From Limnanthes douglasii subsp. nivea (lineage: Eukaryota > Streptophyta > Magnoliopsida > Brassicales > Limnanthaceae), in assembly GCA_036936605.1 (NCBI GenBank), contig JAUPFV010000005.1, positions 236,001,770 to 236,065,769 on the forward strand: a stretch of DNA of 64,000 nt, written 5' to 3'. The translations under genes and the position numbers were made by a program. The notes below the pieces were generated by a model. The model was not told where the DNA came from and searched no databases. It saw only the letters and a program-made list of their open reading frames with translations. Shown here one piece after another: positions 11,804 through 24,417 of this stretch (within the stretch, counting starts at the first letter, position 1; each line of letters begins with the position of its first letter).

Positions 11804-12179
11804 TATGGAGTTCAACGTCGATGAAGACTACTAGTTGTTTCAGATGAAGGTTGCCCACCGTGAGATGTAGGAAGATACCAAGGATGCCTTTTTTGAGCGG
11901 TTCCTATACATGATTTATTTCAGTTATGGTCGCGCAAGAACAAGAGGTCTTGTTGTGCGCAGTCGTGACCAATTCAAAAGCATGTATTTTTTTGTCCAAC
12001 CGCTACAACATTTACTCTTCTTGCCATTTAAGATTAAGCAAAAAACGACTTCCGTCTGGAACATGACTATCGTAGACTACATCACTAGGGGTATGGTAGC
12101 GTATATGAAGGTTAAGATTACAAAAAGGGCGGAAGGGGATGATTCAGAAGAAAACATGGGATACAATTTTAACGACTAA
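11804..12179 (+). pseudogene. Small companion ORF of about 125 codons, unrecognised
   Basis: Begins ATG GAG TTC at 11804 and is interrupted by two early stops (near 11831 and 11865). It then runs open from about 11910 to 12179, ending in an acidic tail (EGDDSEENMGYNFND). The composition looks coding, with many basic residues and few biased codons. It lies 0.4 kb downstream of the mobile-domain pseudogene on the same strand and inside the same pair of motif clusters, which suggests a second gene of the same element. No family recognised. Confidence 0.5.
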
Positions 12180-12379
12180 AGATTCATGTTTTTTCAATTG
12201 TGTTTTTTAGTTTTTATGTTTTAATTAGTTTTTATGTTTTGTTAAGTTGTTGTTTGATTTTGAGTCATATGTTTTTTAAGTTCAATTGTCTTGCTTTGTA
12301 CGCACTTATTTGTTGTCAAAATTTAAATTTCATCTCTACGCTTGAAAATGGGCGGGGGGGGGGGAGAATATAATACAAA

Positions 12380-12680
12380 GGTTGCATGCGACGGGGCTAA
12401 AACACCGTCGCATTTAGACCCTGCGACAGCCACGCCTCTAGTACAAAATCACTGCCAAAATTATAGGCTACCGTCGCACGCGACGAGCGCAAAACAATGA
12501 ATGTGGAAGTCGCGAAAAGCATGTCTCTGGTACGAAATCACTGCCAGAATTATCTGTCGCACGCGATAGGTTCCAAAAAAATATCACATTTTTACGTTAC
12601 GATTCGGTCGTCTATGGTATGCAAAATGGGACAGTTTTTTGAACTATCGTTGCATACGACGGTTTTAACACACGGTTGCA
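12380..12680. repeat. Right cluster of GTCGCA/TGCGAC motifs
   Basis: Contains TTGCATGCGACGG, ACCGTCGCA, CTACCGTCGCACGCGACG, CTGTCGCACGCGATA and CATACGACGG. It mirrors the cluster at 9230-9400. Together they bracket about 3 kb that holds the plus-strand mobile-domain and companion ORFs, which is what the two subterminal regions of one transposon would look like. Confidence 0.6.
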
Positions 12681-12878
12681 TGAAATGAGGATTGTTTGAA
12701 TAAAACTATACTTCAACATTAATTCAACTTAATATAATAATTGGCTAAAACTCAAAATAAAACTACTCAATAATTGGAAACATTAATTCAACTTAAATAA
12801 AACTATATCTAAAATGACGTTTGGTGTTAGGGGTAAGATTAGTGGAATACAAAAAGTTTGACATCGTACAAAATTACA

Positions 12879-14215
12879 TCAAAAGTCGTCCCTAGTTAAA
12901 TCTGTTACATGAGGCATTTCGTTCATGTTTATTTTCCTAACTGGCATTAGTTGTGTAAATTTGTTGAACCAACGGTTGTATGTGTGCGCCCATTGACCCG
13001 CTTGTTCGGTGGCGTAAGCATCCCAGTAGGGGTATAATGTCGGCAATGATCCATCAGGTGGAGTAGTAATTTGCGGGAAAAAATAATAAATTAATGCATT
13101 ATGTACTAAATAAGTAAAAAAATGTAAAACGGTGAGATACTTACATTAACAAAGTGACATCCATGTATGAAAACAATCGCAACTTCTATGATCGTTAAAT
13201 TGGTCACATGTGGGCGTCCACGGATTGGTAGATACATTAATGACGCTGCTTGCGATACATGGTATACCATGCATTGATACCTTGTCCACAATGACTAGTC
13301 CTGTGTCCGGAAATGTCATCCAATAGTAGCTACTAGGTTTGGGCCTGAAGTAATCCAACCTATGTACCACACCGTAAAACACATTGGGCGAGCCATATAC
13401 ATTCAACCAAGATGCACGGTTTTCTCGCAACTCTTTCAACAAATCCCGTCTAACATCTTCCCATCTATCTTCATTATTGTATATTGAATGAGCTACAGAA
13501 CAATATCCGCATTATCCGTCTAGAATAACGTCAACTAACTTAATAATATAAGTGTGTAGCAATGTCGGGATGTAATCCAGATATAATGTTAACTTTCCAT
13601 CCTTAAATATTTTCTTTGGTTAACCAACTTTCTTTTTTGCAATGGGAGGATTAGATGGTACGACAAGAACCAATTTCGATGCAGCCGTGCTCCCTAACGT
13701 ATTAACGGGTGTACTACCTATCGAGTTAGCCATAGTACTAGCACTAGTGGTTTGTTCAATGGGATATTCCCATGAACTAGGGTTCCGTCAACGCCTTCAT
13801 TTGGCCTAACCTTAGCTCTAACTGCTTATTTAGGGTCTTGAATATGACTAGTCTCAGGACTTAAGATTTGCATTACCCGATTGATAATGTGGTCTTGTTA
13901 GTCATGACAAAAACTACGAATGGAGTTGTCTATTATGGAATTTGTTTTTTCAATTCGTCTTCACGAGAAGTGGGATCTCTATGAACAATATCTTATATTC
14001 TCCAAAATATATCCACATATTTTAAAGGGATGCACCTACCATCTCTAGCTATAAACGCAATTTCACATGGACAAGATATCTCATGTGTTTTCCTAAGGAA
14101 ACATCCTCCACATGCTACCCGATCTACTCTTATATTTCTAGCACGTACAATATCAAACATCAATACTTTTAGGCCCGCATGTGACACATGACCTTTAAAA
14201 TTCTGGATCAAAACA
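12879..14215 (-). pseudogene. MULE transposase C-terminus with OTU-like domain (broken, truncated)
   Basis: At the 5' end (14211-13993) a Cys/His segment reads CGGCFLRKTHEISCPCE and continues to IPLKYVDIFWRI. This matches the SWIM-type tail of plant Mutator-like/FAR1-related transposases. Further on (about 13442-13150) LLKELRENRASWLNVYGS, then WMTFPDTGL, match the OTU-like region attached to some plant MULE transposases. A frameshift near 13290 moves the rest of the domain to another frame. A GTAAGTA donor follows near 13144, and a last exon (about 13066-12879) with YPYWDAYATEQAG ends in TGA at 12879. Its expected acceptor reads CAA rather than CAG. The MULE core domain that should precede the SWIM part is absent: from 14216 outward the sequence is AT-rich and non-coding. 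Confidence 0.75.
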
Positions 14216-15370
14216 CCATCAAAACCGTCAATTATACGAAACTTAGATATAGTTTTAATATTTCGAACTAAATTTTAATATATATTGATAGGCTATAAAA
14301 ATAAAGGAAATATATTAATTTTTAACCTAGGAAATACAATCATAAATATAATAAAAAAATTGCGCCGAAATCTGAGCAATAAATTTCAACGATCTGAATT
14401 GGCCATCCACTCCAAATGATCATTTTTTCCAAATTCAGCCAGATTAGTTAAAATAATTTTTTTAGTTTTAATATTTTTAAACGTTTGTTCTTAAAAAAAG
14501 TAGATCTTAATTATACTTATGAAAAACTATATTTTTTTATTTGTGCTGTTTAAAAATTTAAAATAAAAATATAATTATGATTTGTGATCAAAACTAAGCA
14601 AATTGCATGTATAATGTTGTTCTCACAATCAGGTTATGTTTTTATGAAGTTTTTAATAATAAATTCTAATACTAGAGTTATGTTTCTTTCACCATATAAC
14701 TTTTTGTATATATAAAATTTAAACTTTTATTAGTTAAAATGATCGTAAAAATTTAAACATTGTATTTGACAACACATTTTACACAAATTAAATATGATTT
14801 ACAAAAGAAATCTCTCAATAAGTTAAAGATAAACAAATGATCATTTCTAATTTGAATTTGTTGTTTCTATGTTTTGATCTTCTCATTTTACCAATTTATC
14901 CATCTGCATTTCATTCGTGTTGAGTTTGTAAGCAAATACATATAAGATTAATGAGATTTTAGTAGAATCAATTAGATTTTTAACTAGACTTTTTAATAGA
15001 GTTATGTTCCCAAAGGGATTAGGGATTTAAAGCATAATTTGCATGAATATGTATCTTGAAGGTCAGTAAGATTTATGATGTTCAACTATTTTTATTGTAA
15101 GGTTTACTTATAGAATTCAAATTGGTCTAGATTATTGTATGAGAAGACTTCTTAGATCCCCACATGAATCTGTTAAAGAGTCTCTCAATTATGCGTATTA
15201 CAGTTTTATGAAGATTACAGTTTTGAATGTAATAAGAGGGTATAGTCATTAATACTTATTGAATCAATACTAATCTTCCACCAAATTGTATGGATTTTCA
15301 ATCCTAATAATGTATTTGACTATTATTTTATTTACTAAATTATCATATAATCTTACTTTATTAATATTAC
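14216..15370. other. AT-rich intergenic DNA
   Basis: No ORF of note, no recognisable element and no RNA gene seen. It separates the MULE remnant from the 3' end of the minus-strand LINE. Confidence 0.6.
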
Positions 15371-18300
15371 GAATTAAGACTCATAAGTATTTATTAGTAA
15401 GGGATTTACTTTTGAATCCAGTGAGTCTTTCAAGAGTATGTATTCTGGTATGATTTATATTTTTTGAAACTATTAGGTTAGACTTTTCAATATTGATAGA
15501 TTGACCATATATGTCTTGATATATATTTAGAAAGGAGTTCAATTTGTTAATATGATTTACTGAACAATTTGCAAATATGACAAAGTCATCTGCAAATGCG
15601 AAGCAGTTTACATTCATTTCACTTATGGTTTTATATTTATTGATGGATTTTGATTAAAAGCTGATTAATACTTCTCATGAGGTATTCATCAGCAATTAAA
15701 AATAGGTTAGCGGAGATTTAATCGTCTTTCTTATTTTTATTAAACCCTTCAAATTATACTTTTAGGTTACCATTTATTATGATGGAGAAGAAATTGTTTT
15801 TTATACATTTGCTTATAAGGTTGATGAATTTGGGATGAAACCCAAATGATTTCATTATATTAAAAATTAAGTTATAAGATATGTAGTCAAAAGCTTTTGT
15901 CATGTCAATTTTTCATAGAATGTTTCCACATCTAGATTTTTTGTTTAGATCATAAATGAATTTTTGGGAGAGAATGATATGTTCATGTATATTTCTTCTA
16001 TGAACAAACCCTCATTGCTCTTTAGATATTATTTTGGGAAGGATAATAGTCAGTCTGTTACTTAAGATTCTAGACAGAATTATATTGAAAACATAACATA
16101 AACTGATTGGTTTATAGTATTTCAACTATTTAGTTGAGAATATGTCATTTGGAGCAGGTTTACCAGTGAATTAGTCTACCACTACTAAAACTAATTATTT
16201 TGAATAGTAGGCCAACATGTTTGATAAAATACTGCATTGAACCCATCAGGTCCAACATCACTATTTGAGGTTAGACATTTTATTGCATTTTGGATTTCAA
16301 CTTTTGTTGGAATGTTATGAAAGTTTGACTGTCTTCATTAGATATTAAGTTATGAATGATACTCATAAGGTCAAATATTATTTTATAATGTTATTAAATT
16401 CTAACATATCTTTAAAATAACTGACATCTTGCTCACTTAATTTAACTTAATCATCAATTCATACACCAGTATGACATATACCATTGATTATATTCCTTCT
16501 TTGTCTTTTATTTACAAAGTTTTGAAAGAGAGCATAATTTTTATCACCCTGCTTTATTCCAGTTGATACTAATTTTTTGTTTCCAATATGCTTCTTATTT
16601 TTCCAAAAGAATAATATATTTGGCATTAGATTTTGCCATATTTTTTTTGTTCTCTAAGTTTTAATTTATTTAAAAATTAACTTCATAATATGTTACTTCA
16701 TTCTCAGCTTTAGAAATATCATTAAAGATATTTCCAAATACTTCTTTATTCCAAGTTTTAAAGCTAGCCTTTTTAGTTTTTTCCAGAAGATAAATAAATG
16801 TTGACCAGTTAGTGGGATGTTCCATGAATCCTTTATTGTTTGGTTGAATTCTCGATGTAAAATGTATATATTAAAAGAATATTTTGGTTTTAAGAAGTTA
16901 TTATTTAATGAGATATTGAGTGGGGAATGGTCTGAAAATATTTTGGCTAAATGCTTGACCTCAATGTTATCAAAGTAGTTTCTTATTTCCCATTTATTAA
17001 AACCATATCTAATCTTTTTCTAGGTTCTTTTATTAGTCCAAGTATATGAGGATCAAATATAACCAGTGTATTCTAAGGAGTAGTCCAAGATTGTGTTGTT
17101 GAAATAATCTAGACTTCTTAAACACAAAGTTGAACATGAAAGTTGTTCAGATACAGTGGTGATGCAACTAAAATCTACCTAAACATGGATTGTTTGAGAA
17201 TTCTTTAATTTTTTCACATAAAGGAATATTTTTCCTATTTCATTTAGCATACATGATTGTAACCATAAACTCTTTGTTTTTAGCGGAGTGATGGACTTTT
17301 AGATGGATGAGTTGCTCATGATTGTAGATCACATCCATAGTAAAAATTTCCCTCTATAAGATCCATATTTTATTAGTTAGATTGTATACACCTTTATTAA
17401 AGCCAAGAGTTTTTCAGATGGTTTCAAGTTTATTTTATGTTACCTTGATAGTTCCAAAAATATTTGGAGGAGATGTTAAAGTGAAACCATGTTTAGAGGA
17501 CTTAATTCATGATACAATTTACTTAGTAAGTATTTTAGAGAGAGAAGTTACTTTTTTTAGAGATAGAAAGTAGTGAGTAATAACTGTGAGATCATTAACA
17601 ATCACCTTTCCCCAAAAAGGGTGTTGCGCTATTATAGCACATTTATTGGGTCCCACATGCCTAAACAAATTCATAATTATGGTCTCATCCTTAAGTTTTT
17701 TGTTTGTTATAAATTAGTTCTTTTACATTACATAATTATTAATTTCTCCTAAGAGACTTTCTTTATATCAAATTAAACGCTTAACTTTCTAAGGTCTTCA
17801 TGTTAATTTATTCTTCCCTCATCAACTATTGGTTCTTATAAGGTTATAAAATCTATTTTCACAACTTTTATTTTTGATTTTATGCTGCTATTGTGGCTTT
17901 GTTTCCTACTTCTCTAGCATTTTAGTTTAGTATTTTAACAATCATTTTATATTAGAGAATGAAGGGTTTTCTGACCCTTTAAGGGCCATTGGTTTGTTAT
18001 TCAAAGTCATGTTGCTGGTTTTAGCTTTAGCCTTGTTTATTTTCTTTTTGGTAACTTCTTTAGTCTTTTTATCTTTAAATTTGGGGCCATATTAGATAGA
18101 TCATCCTTGGATGAATCATTTAGAGCATTAAATATGTTTCCAAACTCTATTTAATGTTGAGCTTCTACTATTTCTGGATTTAACTTCTCAACAGTGATTG
18201 TATTGTTAGAAGATTGAGTGTTGTTTTTTTTCAGAATCCTCTAAAGTGTTAAAGTTATGACTTCCTAAAGTTTTTTTCTTGTTTTCATTTGTATCACTGA

Positions 18301-18700
18301 TTATCATAGATTTAACTTTAGGATTCCAAACTTCTATCAACTTATTAGGTTCCTTATGTTCTTTCAAATTCAATTGAATACCATAATCTTGTAGGGTACT
18401 TAACTCTTTAGATATATTATATTAACCAGTATAATGTTCAAGATGGTGGAATTCTAGAAAATATAATAGTGTAGCTCAATATATAATGTCCAACCAAAAC
18501 CCATATTGGTCTACAAATTCAATCCATATTTTTTTTACTGAGAGTCTTGGATACATCTAACTCTATTCAAGCCTGGCAGTAATTATATTTGCCCAAATTT
18601 TATTTGACATCCATATGTCTAAAGCATATTTGTGATCCATACATGAGATTGGATTTGTAAATAAACTCGGTTATGTACGGTATCATAATGACCATCATTA
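15370..18700 (-). mobile_element. Decayed L1-type LINE
   Basis: Reading the minus strand from the high coordinate: a charged gag-like stretch (about 18500-17950); an endonuclease region with RKRLDMVLINGK (about 17020) and SDHSPLN (about 16935); then the reverse transcriptase with NSDVGPDGFNA (about 16270) and the catalytic FADDFVIF (15581-15560 region) in the longest surviving ORF, 15381-15617. Stops and frameshifts run throughout, so it is an old copy. Ends are approximate: neither a poly-A tail nor a target duplication could be seen. It looks related to the plus-strand LINE at 34.7-40.6 kb. Confidence 0.8.
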
Positions 18701-18884
18701 TCAATCTATCTTTTTTTTAATAACATGCTCGTGCATGTTTATCTCAGAATGATTTCTCCTTAGATGATGCTATTTGCATTGATGGGGTGGTGATTTCTCG
18801 TAGCGTGGAAAAAGGTTGGTTAATTGCCAGTAACACCTTATTAAAATAAAATAAGCATTATTACCTTCCTTTAGATGGTCCATA

Positions 18885-19112
18885 TCATCGGAACAGTTGA
18901 TTTTCAATCACGGTCATAATTTGTCCGTGATTGTTACGACATATCATGCATGTATCTGTTTTTTTCTGAAGATGGTGATAAAATCTTAATGGTAAAAAAC
19001 ACTTGTGCACAATTTTGATGTATACCGCGTACTTGTTGTTTGGGTGCGCCGATAGATTCCACTTCTTAGGTGGTCGTTGCGTATGGTGGATCAGTTGAGC
19101 GAGTTTAAGCAA
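18885..19112 (-). other. Open reading stretch of 75 codons, unrecognised
   Basis: A minus-strand ORF of balanced composition with a CMICRNNHG motif. It lies between the LINE and a copia fragment. It may be a relic of a gene or transposon, but nothing identifies it, and an ORF of this length can arise by chance. Confidence 0.2.
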
Positions 19113-19129
19113 CTACAATGGTATAGTGT

Positions 19130-19830
19130 TTGGATACAATGACAAGAGTTGAATTTTTTTGTTGCAACGACAAAATGAGGGTTTTGTTGGTATTGAGGAA
19201 CTAAAGCGTGATTTGGGTCATAGGTTTGACACTATGACTTGTTTTTCATATGCTATTTTTTTTGGTATTGAGGTAACTCAGTCTCAGAAAATATATATTA
19301 TATCTTGGATTAAATATGTATATATAACTAATATATTTGAGCGAACATGATTGTATGATAACAAGATAACAAGTACCCCACTTGAAACTATTGCTTGATA
19401 TTCTCCTACTTATAGTGTCCCTCTACCAGACCCGAATCTGTATCATACTTTTGTGGGGAGTTTAATTTATCTTATAGTTACTCGACCGAATATTGCTCAT
19501 CTTTCTCATGTGGTTAATTTATCTTATAGTTACTCGACCATATATAACATTGCAATCTACTTCCTTATATTGTGATAACAAAAGTGTAATGCAGATTGCA
19601 AAGAATTATATTTTTCATAAGAGGACAAAACACATTAAAATTAATTGTCACTTACTTTTCATCATCTTCAGTTTGGAACCATCTCACTTCCATATGTTCT
19701 ACCAGATTTTTAAGTTATTGATATCTTCACGAAGGCCCAGTCAGCATCTCTGTTTCATTTTATGCATGACAAACTCTCCATACTTGTTATTCTTACATTA
19801 TGAGTTTGAGGGAAAGTATTAATATTATAT
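19130..19830 (+). pseudogene. Ty1/copia reverse transcriptase-RNase H fragment
   Basis: Plus-strand frames give, in order: the RT C-terminal part (GIEELKRDLGHRF, then FFGIEVTQ, 19177-19275); the VGSLIYLIVTRPNIAH block (about 19455-19500); the RNase H block LYCDNKSVMQIAKNYIFH followed by RTKHIKI (19572-19648); and the terminal IDIFTKAQSAS segment (about 19720-19755). These are the standard closing motifs of plant copia pol. The expected 60-70 residues between the second and third block are missing, and a 52-bp direct duplication (TTAATTTATCTTATAGTTAC at 19462 and 19514) sits at the breakpoint. Several frame changes; no LTRs recognised. Confidence 0.8.
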
Positions 19831-22800
19831 GTTATTAGATATTTGGACCACTAGTACAATAAAGTTATTACTCTATATATTATTTCTTAAACTCTTTGTA
19901 GATATATAACCATAATTAATAAAATTCTAACATTTTTTTTTATTTTTACAAAAACTAATTCATAAATCTAAAGTCTAAATGTCAGTAAAAAGACTAACTA
20001 AACCTTCGAGGTGCGTGAAAAATAAAAATTTAGGATTAGTCCATCAATATTTATCTCTCATTAAAAGAGTTTTTAATCTCTCTAAGAGATCCACATATAG
20101 AGTCAAATCCACAATTGAAATCATCCCCCATTTGGCTATCCAAACAATACAATAATTAGCTTATCTATAAACATAGTTGAATTCAAAATTTTAAATTATT
20201 CATGAACTCTCTACAACCATTAGTGCATCTTTCTCACAACCCATATTATCGTCCCCACCTTTCACTAGCGTGAGTAACTCTAGCAAGTCTGTCTGTACCA
20301 AACACCACATACTTACGGTATAATGTTATATAAATCCTGAACTTTAACGCATAAAATTCTGACTGAAAATTGACCTTACCAAGCTTAAACCCCATGAATT
20401 CACCTAAAAATGATACAATGACATCTTATGACACTCTACATACACTCGCTATCAAACGATCCAACCACAAACACCCATTCATATTGAGTTTAAATCCTGT
20501 AATTTGTTTCGTCCATTTTACCAGTGTACTCCCCAATGACCCTCATCAACCTCTTTACCCCAAGCTCGAATATAAAATTTGGTCGTGTTCCAAACCATAG
20601 CATGAATTTTTGCAATAAACCTTTGTCTCGCATTGAGTTCAAAAATATTTTTATTTATATCTGATCATATATGTTATATTATAGCCCATTTAAGAGTTGA
20701 ATTTTATAGGTTTATCAATTTTCCTTGGCACTTTAATAATTTTCTCCACCATCTAAAATCTATTACCAGTTTCGCATTCATTTCCTAGTGCACAAATATA
20801 AATTGATTATTTTCCATCTTGAAGTTTTAACACTCTTCTAATAGATGCTACAGAATGTGTCATGCTCCCAAAGGTCTTTTCACAAGGCAATTCAATAAAA
20901 TCTAAAAATCTTTGTGCCTCTCACAATCTCATGATAAGTAAATCCACAAGGCATCCAATAAACGTGGTTGAGTGTGTTATTCCAACTACTATAATTGTTC
21001 TTTACATGTGTGGTAAAGTGTATTATTGCTTGTGTTGTTGAGTGTGGTCCCAAGAAGTATAATATTTATATTTTTATGTGGTCTTGTTTATATAGGATAG
21101 TATTGTTTATTGTGTTGATAGAAAAGGAGACAACTTGCATAGAAATGTGGTCTCAACTGTAAGATTCTAATTTTTAGATTAAATTGGTTTTGGACATATT
21201 GAGAATCTATCTTTTCATTTGATATTTGATATATAGGCTGGACCATCCATATTTTCGTCTCAAAACAACATTACATCCCCGCATAACAATTGGGTGAGGA
21301 CATAAAATATGCAGCGGTTCAAGAATACAAAATAAGCTTCAACTTTGATGAAAAGTAAGAAACAAAATCTCCATGAATCATGGTTAGAAAATGCGAAAGA
21401 AACAAAGTTACGTAATACTAGTAGAGCTGCACATCGGTTTTCTGCAGCTCCATCACATGGTAGTGCAATAGTTGCTGTTGTTTCAGGTAATATAGTGCTT
21501 AATATCAATATCTATGTTGGTGTTGTTTCTGGATCCTGCATTGGGAACTCAGGAAGCTCTGTCGTCGTAACATGAGTTTTTCAATCATTGGCAGCAAGTA
21601 GCAAACCACCAATGAAGCTTATTACACCTTGATTGACTGTTTATTTAAGGTAGGATGTTGATGTTAGGAGTTGGTTTTTATAATGGTTGATGTAGTTAAC
21701 TTAATGACTTTTACAATAACATTTGTATTTCTGCTGGTGTTTGCTTTTGGATGTTTATTGTAATGGTTGAATCATATGATTTTTGTAATGATTTTTCATT
21801 TGGATGCTTATTGTAATGACTAAATCAGATGGTTTTTGTAATGTCTTGATGTTTTTGGTATTATCTGGATCAAATGTTCTGATTCTGTCATTGTAGTAGT
21901 ACTCTTAAAATAGAGATGTGGTTAATATTTTAGTCATAACATATGTGGTTAATGGTTATATTTTTTACTCAAAAAACTTGGATTTACATGTGTGGTTATA
22001 TTGACTTATAAAAACGGGATTCACAGGTGTGGTTTACAGTTGTGGTTACTCGTCTATTATATTGAGTGTGTAAAAACAAGATTTACAGGTTATATATAGA
22101 TGTTAACAAAAAATAGCTATATCATAAAATTTATAGTTTTGGTCACTAGTCTAGCATAAAATTACAATGTGATTCAATATAAAAAAACACTACAATAAAT
22201 AAAATTACTTTGTGATTCAACATAAAAAATACTAAATAAAACAAATAAAACACACTATAATAAAATTATTTTAATTTCAACATAATTTGTGTTATTCGAT
22301 TTTACTCAATACTCAAATATTTCTTCAATTGATAAAATTAGTACAAAAAACACTACAATATCAAGTCTCCAAATAGAATTAAAAAATTATAAAAACAGAA
22401 ATACGAGATCTAATACAATCAAACAGACAATAAGACATGACTTTGGGTAGTAGTCGATTTGGATTGAGTTTTAGTTTCTAGGTTAGGTTAGAATGAGATA
22501 AAGGAGAATCAATTTGAATTAGATTTCAATTAAGTATAATGGAGAAAGACTCCGTATTTGGTAAGTAGGTGGGTGGGTTATTTTAAGTTGGGTCAATTGA
22601 TTTGGGTTTAATTGAATTGGGTTGGTTTTAATAGTTAAAATCGGGTTTTGGGTTGGATTTTTTAGTTTATTTGGACCACTTATTAGTTATATATAAGGAT
22701 AAATGAGTTTAGATAAAAGTAAAAAGTAAAGTAAAATAAAATTTATTGTGTCCACATCAGCGTCCACGTATGACACTGATGTGTAAAGTCAAAGGGTAAA

Positions 22801-23480
22801 ATGTGACTAAAATATAGAATAAGATATTAAAAATAACTTGCTTATTATATTTTTAAACACTTGGGAGCTTTATATTACACAAGTAAAAGATAGGAACTAA
22901 CGTGAGACAAATGGAAAACATGGGGGACATGCATTTGCAATCAGATTTTTGAAATAAATTTATGCACTAAAAGTCATTCTGAATAAGACCATTTATGTTA
23001 ATCATATTATGTGGAAACACTCAAAGCCCACATGTAGTTTGCTTGATTCTTGGATCCCATAACAATATAAAATGTCTTGTTGGTTTATATTACACCAATA
23101 ATTTCAAGCAAAGAGATCTTATACATTCTAGTCTTGTAAGTACTATCCATGACAAGAACTTGAGGAAATGTGCATAAAAACTTTATAATTGTAGAATGCA
23201 CGAAAAAAAACACTCGAGGATCTCGTCATTTATGTTGTTTATTCGATATCACACAGATTAGTTGTGATCCTTAAGTTTAACCAACAAAAATTACATTTGG
23301 GTTTTGCCCATGTTTTTTGGTATTACAAAAATACCACTAGGTTTTCTGTTATAAACATTGCTCAAAACCCAACCTAGTGTTCTATATATCTCTCCCATTT
23401 ACTCTAAAGCAGAATTTACAATGTAACGAAAAAAGGAATGAGTACATTATGGTTCTTCTACAATGTCGTTTTCCCTAAGT
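19831..23480. other. AT-rich intergenic DNA
   Basis: No gene or element could be supported. ORFs at 20370-20600 and 21345-21575 (plus) show no family; the second has a Ser/Gly/Val-rich stretch but no conserved neighbour. Around 21660-21850 short phrases such as TTTTTGTAATG and TTATTGTAATG recur irregularly. Around 22140-22360 the sequence is dominated by AAAATTA/ACACTA variants. Confidence 0.5.
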
Positions 23481-23484
23481 TTTA

Positions 23485-23885
23485 ACAGATACTGCTCCAA
23501 CAACCTCGCCAACACCGTCGTCAGAGTTATCAACGAAGTACTTAGGGCCGTTGGCGATGATCATAGGTTACATTTACATTTCAAGGTCCGTAAGAAGAAT
23601 TAGAGGAATTTGAGTTCGTCACTGTAGAAGCTTATTCCTGCTGTTCAATTGTGAGCTCTACTCGATCATTCAAAACCTAGACGATTTTGTTGGTGTTCCA
23701 TTGAGGAATCTATTTCTACAAGATCATGATCCTCCATCTTCGTCTTATTCGTTGGAGGCGGCAGACGAACCGGAAGGAATACCTTAACAGAGCAACTACG
23801 CGTGGGGTCTGGTGAGAGAAACTGCCAAGCAATCTCCGATCATTTACAAGATGAACAAGTCGACAGGATCATTGTCAGAGTAAAT
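23485..23885 (+). pseudogene. Unidentified gene relic
   Basis: A short island richer in GC than its surroundings. The first plus frame reads ANTVVRVINEVLRAVGDDH (about 23507-23565). After a frame change near 23645, another frame reads NLDDFVGVPLRNLFLQDHD and, after a stop, NYAWGLVRETAKQSPIIYKM (about 23795-23850). Codon composition and the shift of frame without loss of coding character suggest an old, possibly processed copy of a host gene. I do not recognise the family. It lies just outside the left end of the CACTA element. Confidence 0.35.
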
Positions 23886-24127
23886 TATATAGTCAAGCAT
23901 GATAAAGTAGCAACTTCAAACAAAACCTAAAAAGATACGGTGGTTTCGGAAAAATGGATGCAAGAGGAGTTTGAAAAAGTTAAATGGAATACCATTTTCT
24001 TAGAACATTGTTTTCTTCAGTTTATATTTTAGTTATTTTACTATGTAATATTTAAGATATTATATTAGTGAAATGGAATTAACCCTTTCAAAAAATTTTG
24101 TTTTCTCTGTTAAAATTTGTTTAACGC

Positions 24128-24280
24128 AATCCTACATTCTAAATAAGCAGAAGGATTAAATCCTACATTCTAAATAAGCAGATAGATTCTGAAAAAGCAG
24201 AAGGATTAAATTTTACATTCTAAATAAGCAGAGGGATTAAATCCTACATTCTAGAAAAAACAGAAAGATTAAAATCTCAC
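24128..24280. repeat. 31-bp minisatellite, about 4-5 copies
   Basis: The phrase TCCTACATTCTAAATAAGCA begins at 24130, 24161, 24211 (with TTTT) and 24242. Two steps are 31 bp; the middle one is 50 bp because of an extra partial copy. It lies about 140 bp outside the CACTA terminus. Confidence 0.85.
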
Positions 24281-24417
24281 AGTCATCATCATCGATGAAA
24301 CAATTTTGTTTGCGAGATCTGATGAAACAAGAGTTTTTGTTCCTGAATATGAATATGATCGTTAGGAACAAAAAAAGAGAATGTAAAGCCAAAAGAAAGA
24401 AAGAGAAAATTTCTGCG

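Noticed and set aside
9016..12840. CACTA-like ends (CACTATAGTC at 9016 and CACTAATCTT on the minus strand near 12835) around the mobile-domain gene
   Set aside because: They agree only in the first few bases, with no extended inverted similarity and no matching 3-bp duplication.
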